Shown piece after piece: positions 26,922 through 35,235 of a stretch of 64,000 bases of DNA; the first letter of the stretch is position 1, and each line of letters opens with the position of its first letter. Both the position numbers and the translations under genes were made by a program. The stretch is from Bryobacterales bacterium (GTDB lineage: Bacteria > Acidobacteriota > Terriglobia > Bryobacterales > Bryobacteraceae), in the NCBI GenBank assembly GCA_026954325.1, contig JAIXKK010000224.1, forward strand, positions 1 to 64,000, read 5' to 3'. Under the pieces are notes generated by a model, which saw only the letters and a list, made by a program, of their open reading frames with translations, was not told where the DNA came from and did no database searches.

Positions 26922-29080
26922 TATTTGCAAGCCTCACCGGAGCCGCGCTTACCATCCTCTCCGCATGGAGCCTGGGCCGGTGGCTGCTGCGCCGTTTTGA
27001 CCTGACGGCCGCGCTCGAGTTCGCCTCGGGGTCGGCTCTGCTGAGTGCCGCTGTCTTCGGCTTGCTGCTTGCGCACATGGCCAGGCCGTGGGCCATGCTC
27101 GTACTTGCGGCAATGTGCCTCGCGCCGCTTGCCCTCCACCGCTCGAAGCTTTCAAGCTGCGGGCCGCCCGCCTGGACCTGGATGCTTCCGGCTGCCTACG
27201 GAGCGCTGTATCTGGCAAATGCATTATCTCCAGAGATCCAGAGCGACGCTCTCAACTACCATCTTTCCATTCCCATTTCGGCTGTCCGGACGGGTGCGTT
27301 CCCGGATCGCATCACGTTTTATGACGTCATGCCGCAGGGTCTCGAAACGCTGTTCGCCATGGCGTACAGCGCCGGGGGCGATAGCGCCGCCAAACTGGTG
27401 CACTTCTCATTCCTCGCCTGGACCGTTCCGCTGCTTGCGGAAACCGCTCTCACTCTTGGGCTCCCCGCATGGACGGGATGGACCGGCGGGCTGTTCTACG
27501 CCATCACGCCGGTTGCCGGGATCAGCGGCACGTGCGCCTACAACGATGCGGCCATTACGTTCTTCACCCTCGCCGTATTTCAATTATTGGTGTTGTGGTG
27601 GCGGCGCGGCGATGATCGCCTGCTGTGGCCGGTGGGGATCTGCGCGGGGTTCTGCTATGCCATCAAGTTCCCGGGAGCGCTCATGGCGCCGCTGGCGCTC
27701 GCAGCCGTTCTGGTGAAGCGCCGCAACCGCGCGGCGGCGCGCATCGTCCTTGGGGCGATGCTGATGGCCGCTCCGTGGGTGGCGAGGGCCGCGGTTCTCA
27801 CGGGAAACCCGTTCGCGCCGCTCCTCAACCGCTTCTTTCCGAACCCGTACTTCCATATCGATTCCGAGGAAAAACTGAGCACCCATCTCCGCGGCTACGG
27901 CGAACTGGACCCTGCCACGATCCCTCTCGAACTCACGATGTATGGCGACTTGCTGCAGGGCCTTCTTGGTCCTGCATGGCTGGCGCTCCCCATCGGATTG
28001 CCGGCGCTGCGCCGGCGGGAGGGACGCCTGCTGGCTCTCACCGGAGTGCTTGCGGGACTTCCCTGGCTGCTCAATTCCGGCACGCGTTTCCTCATGCCCG
28101 CGCTGCCTTTCTTCGCGCTCGCAATGATGATGAGCCTTCCGCGGGCGCTTTCGCTGGGGCTGCTTGCCGCGCACGCCATCACCAGTTGGCCGGCTATTAT
28201 CCCGCTGTATGCGCCGCAAGGGACATGGGCGCTGCACGGCGAGATTCCCTGGCGCGCCGCTCTTGGGCTCGAGGACCGCCAGGCGTTCCGGCTCAGAATG
28301 AGCGTGGAACACAACCTTGCTCAACTGCTCGAGAAGAACACGACCCCGCTGGACTGCATTCTGGATCTCGTCAATGCGCCCGCGGCCATCACCCCGCGCG
28401 CGCTTGTGAATGCCTGGCAATCGGCCGCTGGGGAGCGACTGGTTCAGGCGCTCGAGACGGGCATGAATCCGGACCGCGGGCTGTTCGTTGAATGGCGTTC
28501 GCGATTTGAAGAACGCCGCCTGCGCGCGGTTCGCATCACTCTCGAAAGCGGACAGGCCCAGCCCGCCGTCTTTCAGGAGATCGAACTCCGGCATAACGGG
28601 CAGCCCCTCACGCCCGACATTCTCTGGTCCATGCAGGCTGAGCCGAACATCTGGGATACGCCGTTTGCGGTGGATCGCAACCTGACCTCGGCGTGGTCCA
28701 CGAGGGAACCGGCGCGGCCCGGCATGTTCTATGAAATCGATCTCTCCGCGCCGCGCACCGTGACGGAGGTGCGCATCGCGGGCCACCGCCCGGCAGGGGC
28801 GCTGCGGTTGGCGCTCTCCGGGTTGGAGGAGGAATGGCGTCCGCTGCCGCTGCCGGTGAATCCGGATCCGCAGCCAGGGCTGAACCTTCGACGCGGCGCC
28901 ATGCGCTACGCACGCAGGGAAGGCATCAGTTGCGTCCTGGCCGCCACGGGTAGCGATGCCCTCGGCCGCATCGGTCAGGATATTCAGGATTCCCCCGCCG
29001 ATTGGGACCTGGAGCCGGCCGCGACGTACAAGAACGTCACGCTTTACAGAATCAGGCCTCCCGCCGGGAACGCGCCCTAA
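26918..29080 (+). CDS. GT-C-fold membrane glycosyltransferase-like protein with discoidin-like tail
   Basis: A 720-residue protein with about ten membrane helices in the first 420 residues and a soluble C-terminal region. The luminal loop after helix 3 holds SPEIQSDALNYHLSIP, with acidic residues where GT-C enzymes (polyprenyl-phosphate-sugar dependent) have their catalytic Asp/Glu. The C-terminal 200 residues include FAVDRNLTSAWSTREPARPGMFYEIDLSAPRTVTEVRI, typical of an F5/8 type C (discoidin) carbohydrate-binding sandwich. It is coupled to kdsC by a 4-base GTGA overlap, so it may modify a KDO-containing envelope glycan (inference). Substrate unknown. Confidence 0.75.
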   Translation: MIFASLTGAALTILSAWSLGRWLLRRFDLTAALEFASGSALLSAAVFGLLLAHMARPWAMLVLAAMCLAPLALHRSKLSSCGPPAWTWMLPAAYGALYLANALSPEIQSDALNYHLSIPISAVRTGAFPDRITFYDVMPQGLETLFAMAYSAGGDSAAKLVHFSFLAWTVPLLAETALTLGLPAWTGWTGGLFYAITPVAGISGTCAYNDAAITFFTLAVFQLLVLWWRRGDDRLLWPVGICAGFCYAIKFPGALMAPLALAAVLVKRRNRAAARIVLGAMLMAAPWVARAAVLTGNPFAPLLNRFFPNPYFHIDSEEKLSTHLRGYGELDPATIPLELTMYGDLLQGLLGPAWLALPIGLPALRRREGRLLALTGVLAGLPWLLNSGTRFLMPALPFFALAMMMSLPRALSLGLLAAHAITSWPAIIPLYAPQGTWALHGEIPWRAALGLEDRQAFRLRMSVEHNLAQLLEKNTTPLDCILDLVNAPAAITPRALVNAWQSAAGERLVQALETGMNPDRGLFVEWRSRFEERRLRAVRITLESGQAQPAVFQEIELRHNGQPLTPDILWSMQAEPNIWDTPFAVDRNLTSAWSTREPARPGMFYEIDLSAPRTVTEVRIAGHRPAGALRLALSGLEEEWRPLPLPVNPDPQPGLNLRRGAMRYARREGISCVLAATGSDALGRIGQDIQDSPADWDLEPAATYKNVTLYRIRPPAGNAP

Positions 29081-29114
29081 GCTCCTCTGTTTCCCTGCCT
29101 GTTACAATGCAGTC

Positions 29115-30944
29115 GTGAAACCAAAGGCCGCCGTGCTCATTGCCTGCAGCCTGCTATGTGGATGCGGGGTAAGTGGAAGCGGAATCCGTTCGGGCAGTGT
29201 AGCCGCCGGCAGCGGCGGGAGAGGCGACGTACAGGAATTCCTCACCATGTACAACCAGTTCGAGCAGGGACTGGCCACGGTGGCGAACGAATCGGAGTGG
29301 AAGTCCGTTACGGACGTCAATGAGCAGCACACGGGGGAACGCATCGGCGCTGATCGGGCGGCGGCGGCATTTCGCGGCAGCCGCTATGTGATCGAGAAGT
29401 CGAAGAACTTTCTCGACGCCCGGCAGACTCTTTCCGAACTCGAGTTCCGGCAACTGGACAATATCCTGCTCTCGGCCGCCGAATCGCCCGGTACGATTCC
29501 GGAAATCGTGAGCAAGCGGATCGAAGCCGAGGCGCGGCTCACGGCGATCATGGACGGCTTTACCTTCTGCGCGGAGAAGCGGGGCGAGAAGTGCGTGAAA
29601 GCCGTAACGCCGAACGACATCGATGAGACGCTGCTCAAATCCAAAAACCTCGCCGAGCGGCGCAAGATGTGGGAGATCTCGAAGCAATCGGGCCCGGCGC
29701 TAAAAGCAGGCCTGGCCGAGGTTCGTGACCTGCGGAATCGCGTGGCGCGCGAACTCGGCTACACCTCGTATTTCCACCTTCAGGTGGCCGATTACGGGAT
29801 GACGGTGAACGAGATGATGCAACTCATGGACAAGACGGCTTCCGATCTTCGCCCGTTGTATGAGCAGTTGCATCTCTGGTCGCGCCGTAAACTCGCCGAA
29901 AGGTACAAGGAGAAAACGCCCACGCTCATCCCCGCGCATTGGATCGGCAACCGATGGGCCCAGGAATGGCCGGGGCTTGTTGAAGCCGCCGATCTGGATG
30001 ACCTGTTTCGTGACAGGAAGCCGGAATGGATCGTGCGGCAGGCCGAACGCTTCTATGTCTCGCTCGGCATGCCGCCGCTGCCGAAGACGTTTTGGGAGAA
30101 ATCGGATCTCTACCAGCTTCCTCCGGATTCGAAGCGGAAGAAGAATACGCACGCCTCGGCCTGGCACATCGACTTAGACAAGGATGTGCGCAGCCTGATG
30201 AGCGTCATTCCGAATTTCGCATGGTTTGAAACGAGCCATCACGAACTGGGCCACATTTACTATTACATGGCCTACTCGAACCCGAAAACGCCGATCGTGC
30301 TGCGTCATGGCGCGAACCGCGCTTTCCACGAAGCCGTTGGGGACCTGATTGCGATCGCCGCGCGGCAGCAACCCTACCTGCACGGCATCGGGCTGATGCC
30401 CGCCGAGCGGCAACTCGATGCCACGCAGTTCCTGCTCTCTGAAGCGCTCGACAATGCAATCGTCTTCATTCCCTTCTCCGCCGGGACCATGACCCACTTT
30501 GAACACGCGCTCTATGAGCAGAAACTGCCCATGAATCAGTTCAACAAGAAATGGTGGGAACTGGCGGCGAAGTACCAGGGCATCGAACCGCCCGCACCGC
30601 GCGGAGAGGAGTTCTGCGACGCCTGCACGAAAACGCACATCATCGACGACCCGGCGCAATACTACGACTACGCCATGGCCTACCTCATCAAGTTCCAATT
30701 GCACGACTACATTGCCCGCAAGATCCTCAAACAGGATCCGCACAACTGCAATTACTACGGCAACAAAGAAGTGGGCAAATGGCTGTGGGATATTCTTTCG
30801 CTCGGCGCGACGCAGGACTGGCGCCATCTCATCCGCGAGAAGACGGGCGAAGACATCAGTTCGCGGGCGATGCTCGAATATTTCAAACCGTTGGTGGAAT
30901 ACCTTGAGAAGGAAAACGGGGGGCAGCCCGCGTCGTGGGATTAA
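29115..30944 (+). CDS. M2-family peptidyl-dipeptidase (ACE-like), lipoprotein
   Basis: A 609-residue zinc metallopeptidase related to angiotensin-converting enzyme. The GTG at 29115 gives a lipoprotein signal (PKAAVLIACSLLCGCG), so it is likely membrane-attached outside the cytoplasm. The zinc site is HHELGH, the HExxH form (ACE has HHEMGH), and the third ligand Glu with its surroundings is HEAVGD, preceded by RHGANRAF as in ACE. Long helices fill the N-terminal half, as expected for the lid of the deep M2 cleft. It would release dipeptides from peptide C-termini. No ribosome site is obvious. The next gene overlaps its end by 10 bases. Confidence 0.92.
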   Translation: MKPKAAVLIACSLLCGCGVSGSGIRSGSVAAGSGGRGDVQEFLTMYNQFEQGLATVANESEWKSVTDVNEQHTGERIGADRAAAAFRGSRYVIEKSKNFLDARQTLSELEFRQLDNILLSAAESPGTIPEIVSKRIEAEARLTAIMDGFTFCAEKRGEKCVKAVTPNDIDETLLKSKNLAERRKMWEISKQSGPALKAGLAEVRDLRNRVARELGYTSYFHLQVADYGMTVNEMMQLMDKTASDLRPLYEQLHLWSRRKLAERYKEKTPTLIPAHWIGNRWAQEWPGLVEAADLDDLFRDRKPEWIVRQAERFYVSLGMPPLPKTFWEKSDLYQLPPDSKRKKNTHASAWHIDLDKDVRSLMSVIPNFAWFETSHHELGHIYYYMAYSNPKTPIVLRHGANRAFHEAVGDLIAIAARQQPYLHGIGLMPAERQLDATQFLLSEALDNAIVFIPFSAGTMTHFEHALYEQKLPMNQFNKKWWELAAKYQGIEPPAPRGEEFCDACTKTHIIDDPAQYYDYAMAYLIKFQLHDYIARKILKQDPHNCNYYGNKEVGKWLWDILSLGATQDWRHLIREKTGEDISSRAMLEYFKPLVEYLEKENGGQPASWD

Positions 30945-32098
30945 GAGCCATCGCGCTGTTCGGGCTGCTGGTGTTGTCCGTGAAGGCGGCTGACCTGCAC
31001 GGCGCGGTTCGCTCGGGGGATCGAAAGCAGGTAGAGAAACTGCTCGACGAGGGAGCGAACGTGAATGAGCGGGATGCGCTCGGCAGCACGCCGCTGCATG
31101 ACGCCGCCTGGGCGGGAGACCTCGAGATGGTGAGACTGCTGGTAGCCCGCGGCGCCGGGGTTAACGCGCGCCACCGGGAGGGTGGAAGCACGCCGCTCCA
31201 CTACGCCATCATCACGAACCACCGTGCTGTAGTGGAATTTCTCATCTCCAAGGGAGCAGACATTCGGGCAACCTATCAATCGGGATCCACTCCGCTCCAC
31301 CTGGCGGCCGACCGGGGCTATGCGGAAATCGTGAATGTGCTCATTGCGAAGGGCGCGGACATCCAACAGAAAGATGCAAGCGGCGCTACCGCGCTCGATG
31401 AAGCGGCGGTGAAGGGTCAGGCGGCAGTAGTGAAACTGTTGCTGGCGCATGGCGCCAAAGTGTCGAACAGCGCGCTGCAACAGGCAGCGTCAAGAGGCCA
31501 CGCAGACGTGGTGAAACTTCTGATCGGCGCCGGCGCCGATCAGAACAGCAAGGATGGTGAAGGCGCATCCGTGGTGGAACTGGCATTGCGCTTCCGGCAG
31601 CGGGCTACCGCCGAAGCCTTGCTCGCCCGTGGGGCGCAACTGAACGGCGACACCCGCCGGCGAATCATGAAGAGCGCCGTCCTGCGCGGGGAAACGGAAA
31701 TCGTCGAACTGTTGATGAAGGGGCCTGGGGAGGCCACTTCCCTTCTGCCGGATGCAGCGCTGAAGGGCCAGGCGGCGATGGTGGATTTCCTTCTCTCCCA
31801 CGGCGCCAATGTGAACGCTCGCGGGCCAACAGGCACTACACCTTTACAGGACGCCGCGTTGGGAGGACACGCCGCCGTGGTGGCGCTGCTGCTTGACAAA
31901 GGCGCGGATCTCAACGCCACCGGCACGGAATCGGGCGCTACCGCGCTGCACATCGCCGCAAGCTACGGCCGCCGCGACGTGGTGTTTCTGCTTCTCGATC
32001 GCGGAGCGGACAAAAATAGCCGCAACAAGGCGGGCAAGACTCCGTACGATCTGGCCATGGAAGCGGGACAGAAGGATCTCGCGGCAATGTTGCGGTAA
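30935..32098 (+). CDS. Secreted ankyrin-repeat protein
   Basis: A 387-residue protein made of a short signal peptide (RAIALFGLLVLSVKA) and about eleven ankyrin repeats covering the rest (for example GSTPLHDAAWAGDLEMVRLLVARGAGVNAR). Two middle repeats are degenerate (around 170-250), where TPLH is lost. It starts with GTG inside the peptidase gene, overlapping by 10 bases, so the two are probably cotranslated. Exported ankyrin proteins usually bind other proteins; pairing with an M2 peptidase may indicate a scaffold or inhibitor role, which is speculative. Confidence 0.9.
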   Translation: MGLRAIALFGLLVLSVKAADLHGAVRSGDRKQVEKLLDEGANVNERDALGSTPLHDAAWAGDLEMVRLLVARGAGVNARHREGGSTPLHYAIITNHRAVVEFLISKGADIRATYQSGSTPLHLAADRGYAEIVNVLIAKGADIQQKDASGATALDEAAVKGQAAVVKLLLAHGAKVSNSALQQAASRGHADVVKLLIGAGADQNSKDGEGASVVELALRFRQRATAEALLARGAQLNGDTRRRIMKSAVLRGETEIVELLMKGPGEATSLLPDAALKGQAAMVDFLLSHGANVNARGPTGTTPLQDAALGGHAAVVALLLDKGADLNATGTESGATALHIAASYGRRDVVFLLLDRGADKNSRNKAGKTPYDLAMEAGQKDLAAMLR

Positions 32099-32105
32099 GA
32101 GCAGG

Positions 32106-33209
32106 TCAATTCGGCCAGAGTTTAGCGACGATCACCAGCGCGATGAGAACCGCCACAATGAGCAACGCCAGTTTGGCGGCGCTCCACGGGCGTTCTCCCT
32201 GCACTTCTCCGGTCCGGGCGTTGACAATCACCTGGTACACCTTGCCGTGAAAGCGGTACGCGCCGATCCAGACGGGGAGCAGCAAGTGTTTGAAGGTGAT
32301 ATCGCGCCAGTCAATGTCGAGCGAATCGATGATCTGCTCGTCTCCGCCGATGTCTTCCCGTACGCCGTGTTCGACGGCGTGGCTCATGAGCACCTGCGCG
32401 GCTTGGAGGCCCTCCGGGAGTTCGACCTGGTAACGCTGCGCCTGGAATCCGGGCAGGTAGGCGGGGTCGTAGGGCTGAGCCCGCGGAAGGTCCCAAGGTT
32501 CAAGTTTGCTGAGGCGGGCGGCATCCACGGAGCGGGTGGCCGGGACCAGAACATCGTCAAAGGCGTTCGACACCCGCCCTGAGGCGGGGTACCAGCGGGT
32601 GTGCCGCACCTGCCGCTCCATCCGCACCTGCCGGCCGTTGGAATCAGTGGTGTAGTAGGTCTCGGTGACGTAGTAATACTCGCCGCGGCGGCCCTGATAG
32701 GTGGCTTCGGCGCGGGCATCAAAAGTCCAGAACGGGGTGTACATGCCGCGGATCCCTTCCGGACGCGCGATCTTCTTCAGATCGGATGGGGCGAACCACA
32801 AGTCTTGCAGCCATTGCCGCACGCCGTCCGTGGCCTTGTCCTTCGGCAGGTGGAAGGGAAGAATCGCGTTCGGCGCCACCAGCGGATCGGCGGCTTTCGG
32901 CTGGCTGACGAAGTTGGCGGCGCAAAACGGGCAGGATCCGGTCATCTCGGCTGGTTCGCACTGAATGGTGGACCCGCAGGAGGCACAGGTGATCTGAAGA
33001 GCAGTCTGCGAGATCTTTTTCAGCCGCGAAGGGTCTTTGTACTGATCGCAGGGGATCTCCTGGACAGTCTCGTTCACCTGGCGGGAAATCGCCTGGGTGG
33101 TACCGCAGTACGGGCACTTCAAGGCGCCCGATTTCGGGTCGAACTCCATGTCGGCGGAGCATCCGGGGCACTTGAAGCGCTGCACGGAGGGGGATTGTTC
33201 GGCGGGCAT
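32106..33209 (-). CDS. Zinc-ribbon membrane protein of unknown role
   Basis: A 367-residue protein with two pairs of rubredoxin-like zinc knuckles at the N-terminus: CPGC...CPYC (about 14-36) and CASC...CPFC (about 75-98). A middle domain with YTPFWTFDARAEATYQGRRGEYYYVTETY is seen in a conserved bacterial family often misnamed as PriA-like. A C-terminal membrane helix (KLALLIVAVLIALVIVAKLW) ends it, so the zinc domains most likely face the cytoplasm. It is convergent with the ankyrin gene, 7 bp apart. The function of this family is not known to me. Confidence 0.8.
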   Translation of the reverse strand: MPAEQSPSVQRFKCPGCSADMEFDPKSGALKCPYCGTTQAISRQVNETVQEIPCDQYKDPSRLKKISQTALQITCASCGSTIQCEPAEMTGSCPFCAANFVSQPKAADPLVAPNAILPFHLPKDKATDGVRQWLQDLWFAPSDLKKIARPEGIRGMYTPFWTFDARAEATYQGRRGEYYYVTETYYTTDSNGRQVRMERQVRHTRWYPASGRVSNAFDDVLVPATRSVDAARLSKLEPWDLPRAQPYDPAYLPGFQAQRYQVELPEGLQAAQVLMSHAVEHGVREDIGGDEQIIDSLDIDWRDITFKHLLLPVWIGAYRFHGKVYQVIVNARTGEVQGERPWSAAKLALLIVAVLIALVIVAKLWPN

Positions 33210-33329
33210 GGGTCAGCGGTGGACTGGTCCGTATCGTAGCAGGCGGAAGAATGGGCTGTCCAACTACGAGACACACTACTTGCGGAAATGCGCTAATATG
33301 TTTCCAATCATCGATAGAGGAGCGAGGAT

Positions 33330-33857
33330 ATGGGGGGCCGCAATAACCTCGGAGAATCCGAGCTTTCGGAGTTCGTCCCGGTTGTCTACGATGAGCTCCG
33401 GCGGTTGGCGTCTCAATTATTGAGACGCGAGTACAACCATTCCCTGCGTCCCACGGATCTGGTCCACGAGGCGTACGTCGAACTCCGGAACTGGAGGCAC
33501 GCGCAGTTCCAAGACAGGGCGCATTTTTTCGGGGCGGCGTCCTTCGTTATGCGGCGCGTGCTTGCCGCCGCGGGACGGCGCAAACGGACCTTGAAACGCG
33601 GCGCCGGCCCGCGCCTTCGTTTAAGGAGTTTCGAACCTCTCGCCCGTGATACATTGCTGGACATCGTATCTGTGGACCTTGCGATGATCCGGCTGGAAAA
33701 GATCAATCCGGATGCAAGCCGGGTGTTGGAACCGCGATTATTCGGGGGGCTCACGATCGAGGAGACCGCCGCTTTTCTTCAGATTGCGCCCGCCACGGTG
33801 AAGCGCCGACGGGTAACGGCGCACGCATGGCTGATGAGGGAACTGGCGGTGCAATGA
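33330..33857 (+). CDS. ECF sigma factor, TIGR02999-like
   Basis: A 175-residue extracytoplasmic-function sigma factor. Region 2 contains VVYDELRRLASQLLRREYNHSLRPTDLVHEAYVEL and AHFFGAASFVMRRVL, characteristic of the group found in acidobacteria and planctomycetes. Region 4 is LTIEETAAFLQIAPATVKRRRVTAHAWLMREL, a DNA-binding helix-turn-helix. The usual -R/K-x-W motif 'KRDW' is KRRR here. In most genomes a Ser/Thr kinase or sensor follows; here there is none, so control is unclear. AGGAT lies 5 nt before the ATG at 33330. Confidence 0.9.
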   Translation: MGGRNNLGESELSEFVPVVYDELRRLASQLLRREYNHSLRPTDLVHEAYVELRNWRHAQFQDRAHFFGAASFVMRRVLAAAGRRKRTLKRGAGPRLRLRSFEPLARDTLLDIVSVDLAMIRLEKINPDASRVLEPRLFGGLTIEETAAFLQIAPATVKRRRVTAHAWLMRELAVQ

Positions 33858-34192
33858 CACCGGAGCGCGAATGCTGCGTCAACGGTGTTGCTATTTCGCA
33901 AACGGCTATAACTGGGAACCACTTAGACCTTCGCCGGCAAGCGGAGTGCCCGTATTGCTTCATCGTCAAACCCGGGGCTCGAAGCACCCGCCGGCCGCTT
34001 CGGGCGGCTCGTGAAATAAAGCCCAGGGCCTTGCCGGGGGATAAGCGAAGCGTTACAGTTCCGATGCCGGCATGGCGGATTCTTCCGGGAGCATGCCTGT
34101 TGATGGCGTGGCAGGCGGATGTCACCAGGGGGTGGCTGGACAACAAACATCTTCGGAAGCCGGGGGCGGTCTACTGGAACGCCCTGGCCAGG
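33858..34192. other. Intergenic region with no gene seen
   Basis: About 335 bases between convergent ECF sigma and LysR genes. Open frames cross it on both strands but they are unsupported by start sites or protein family features. No clear hairpin terminator, tRNA or repeat is visible to me. Confidence 0.5.
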
Positions 34193-35065
34193 TTAGCTGC
34201 CCACCACCTCGAGGAACGCCTTCGCCGCATGGCTCAACCCGCGCTTAGCCGGATAAACCAGGCGGATCTTGCGCTCCACCTGCAACTCCTCCACCCGCAC
34301 CTCGGCCAGCCGCCCCGTCTCGATATCCTGCTCCACGCACATCTTCGGCAGAAAGGCCACCCCTTCGTTGCGCTGCACCAGCAGCCGGATGGTTTCCACC
34401 GTCGGCATCTCCACATCCATGTTCAACGGCACCTTGTGCCGCTGAAACTCCCGCAGCACCACATCGCGATACGGCGAAACCACGTTGTGAGCCACGAATG
34501 TCTCCATCCCCAGTTCCGTGATGGAAACCGAATCCCGGCTGGCGAAGCGGTGCTCCGGCGAAACCACGAATGCCAGATGATCGGTGAAGATCACCTGCGT
34601 CCGCAGATGCTCATCATTCGGATCGTAGCTGATCACTCCCAACTCCAGGTCGCCGTCGATCAGTTGCGCCGGAATGCGGCTCGATAGCGTCCGCCGCACC
34701 TGCACCTTCACCTTCGGATACAGCCGCCGGTATCGCTCGATATGTTGCAGCAGGTAGAGCGACGTCGATTCGTTGGCCCCCACCGTCAGCCGCCCCGAGG
34801 AATTATCCCGTAACTCCGCCAGCGCCGTTTCCATCTCCCGCTCGATATTTTCGAACCGCCGCGCGTAGTCCAGGACAATCCGTCCCGCGTCGGTGAGCAG
34901 CAGGTCTTTCCCTGACCGGTCCAACAGCTTCTCCCCAAGCTGCGATTCCAGACGCTGCACGGCAAGCGACACCGCCGGCTGCGTCCGCATCAACTTCTCC
35001 CCCGCCCGCGAAAAACTCCTCTCGCTGGCCACGGCAAGGAACACCTTCAATGGGTACAGTTCCAT
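34193..35065 (-). CDS. LysR-family regulator divergent from leuABCD
   Basis: A 290-residue LysR-type regulator. The N-terminal helix-turn-helix is PLKVFLAVASERSFSRAGEKLMRTQPAVSLAVQRLESQLGEKLLDRSGKDLLLTDAG, followed by the periplasmic-binding-like ligand domain (RLTVGANESTSLYLL...LGVISYDPNDEHLRTQVIF). The start at 35065 (MELYPLKVF) is chosen over a frame extension of six codons. It is read divergently from leuABCD with a 170-bp gap that contains a LysR-type dyad, so it probably controls the leucine operon in response to a pathway intermediate such as 2-isopropylmalate (inference from LysR-type control of leu genes elsewhere). Confidence 0.92.
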   Translation of the reverse strand: MELYPLKVFLAVASERSFSRAGEKLMRTQPAVSLAVQRLESQLGEKLLDRSGKDLLLTDAGRIVLDYARRFENIEREMETALAELRDNSSGRLTVGANESTSLYLLQHIERYRRLYPKVKVQVRRTLSSRIPAQLIDGDLELGVISYDPNDEHLRTQVIFTDHLAFVVSPEHRFASRDSVSITELGMETFVAHNVVSPYRDVVLREFQRHKVPLNMDVEMPTVETIRLLVQRNEGVAFLPKMCVEQDIETGRLAEVRVEELQVERKIRLVYPAKRGLSHAAKAFLEVVGS

Positions 35066-35075
35066 AGAGCAGGCT

Positions 35076-35090
35076 ATAAACAAAAGTTAT
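35076..35090. promoter_or_regulatory. Candidate LysR-type binding box (ATAA-N7-TTAT)
   Basis: ATAA-N7-TTAT is a 15-bp dyad of the T-N11-A class bound by LysR-type regulators. It lies 11 bp upstream of the LysR start codon and 40 bp upstream of the -35 of the leu promoter, the usual place for both autorepression and activation from one site. The region is unusually AT-rich for this window. Confidence 0.5.
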
Positions 35091-35130
35091 CTCATAGACA
35101 AAATCAATACGTCAAGGGAAAACTATAAAT

Positions 35131-35159
35131 TTGCCAAATCGTACCGCGTGCCTCATAAT
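35131..35159 (+). promoter_or_regulatory. Sigma70-type promoter of leuABCD
   Basis: TTGCCA (35131-35136) and CATAAT (35154-35159) are separated by exactly 17 nt. Each matches the housekeeping consensus at five of six positions. Transcription would start near 35166, leaving a leader of about 70 nt before leuA. No attenuator-like leader peptide with Leu codons is apparent in that leader. Confidence 0.7.
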
Positions 35160-35235
35160 GACTACTATCCCCGAGACGTTGGTGGAGTTACAGGCCCCCT
35201 GCCCTCGGATTTCAGCCTAGCGAACGGAGACCAGG

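Noticed and set aside
34193..34687. Plus-strand frame 33827-34687 as a gene
   Set aside because: It runs antisense through the LysR gene and yields a His/Arg/Leu-rich shadow translation.
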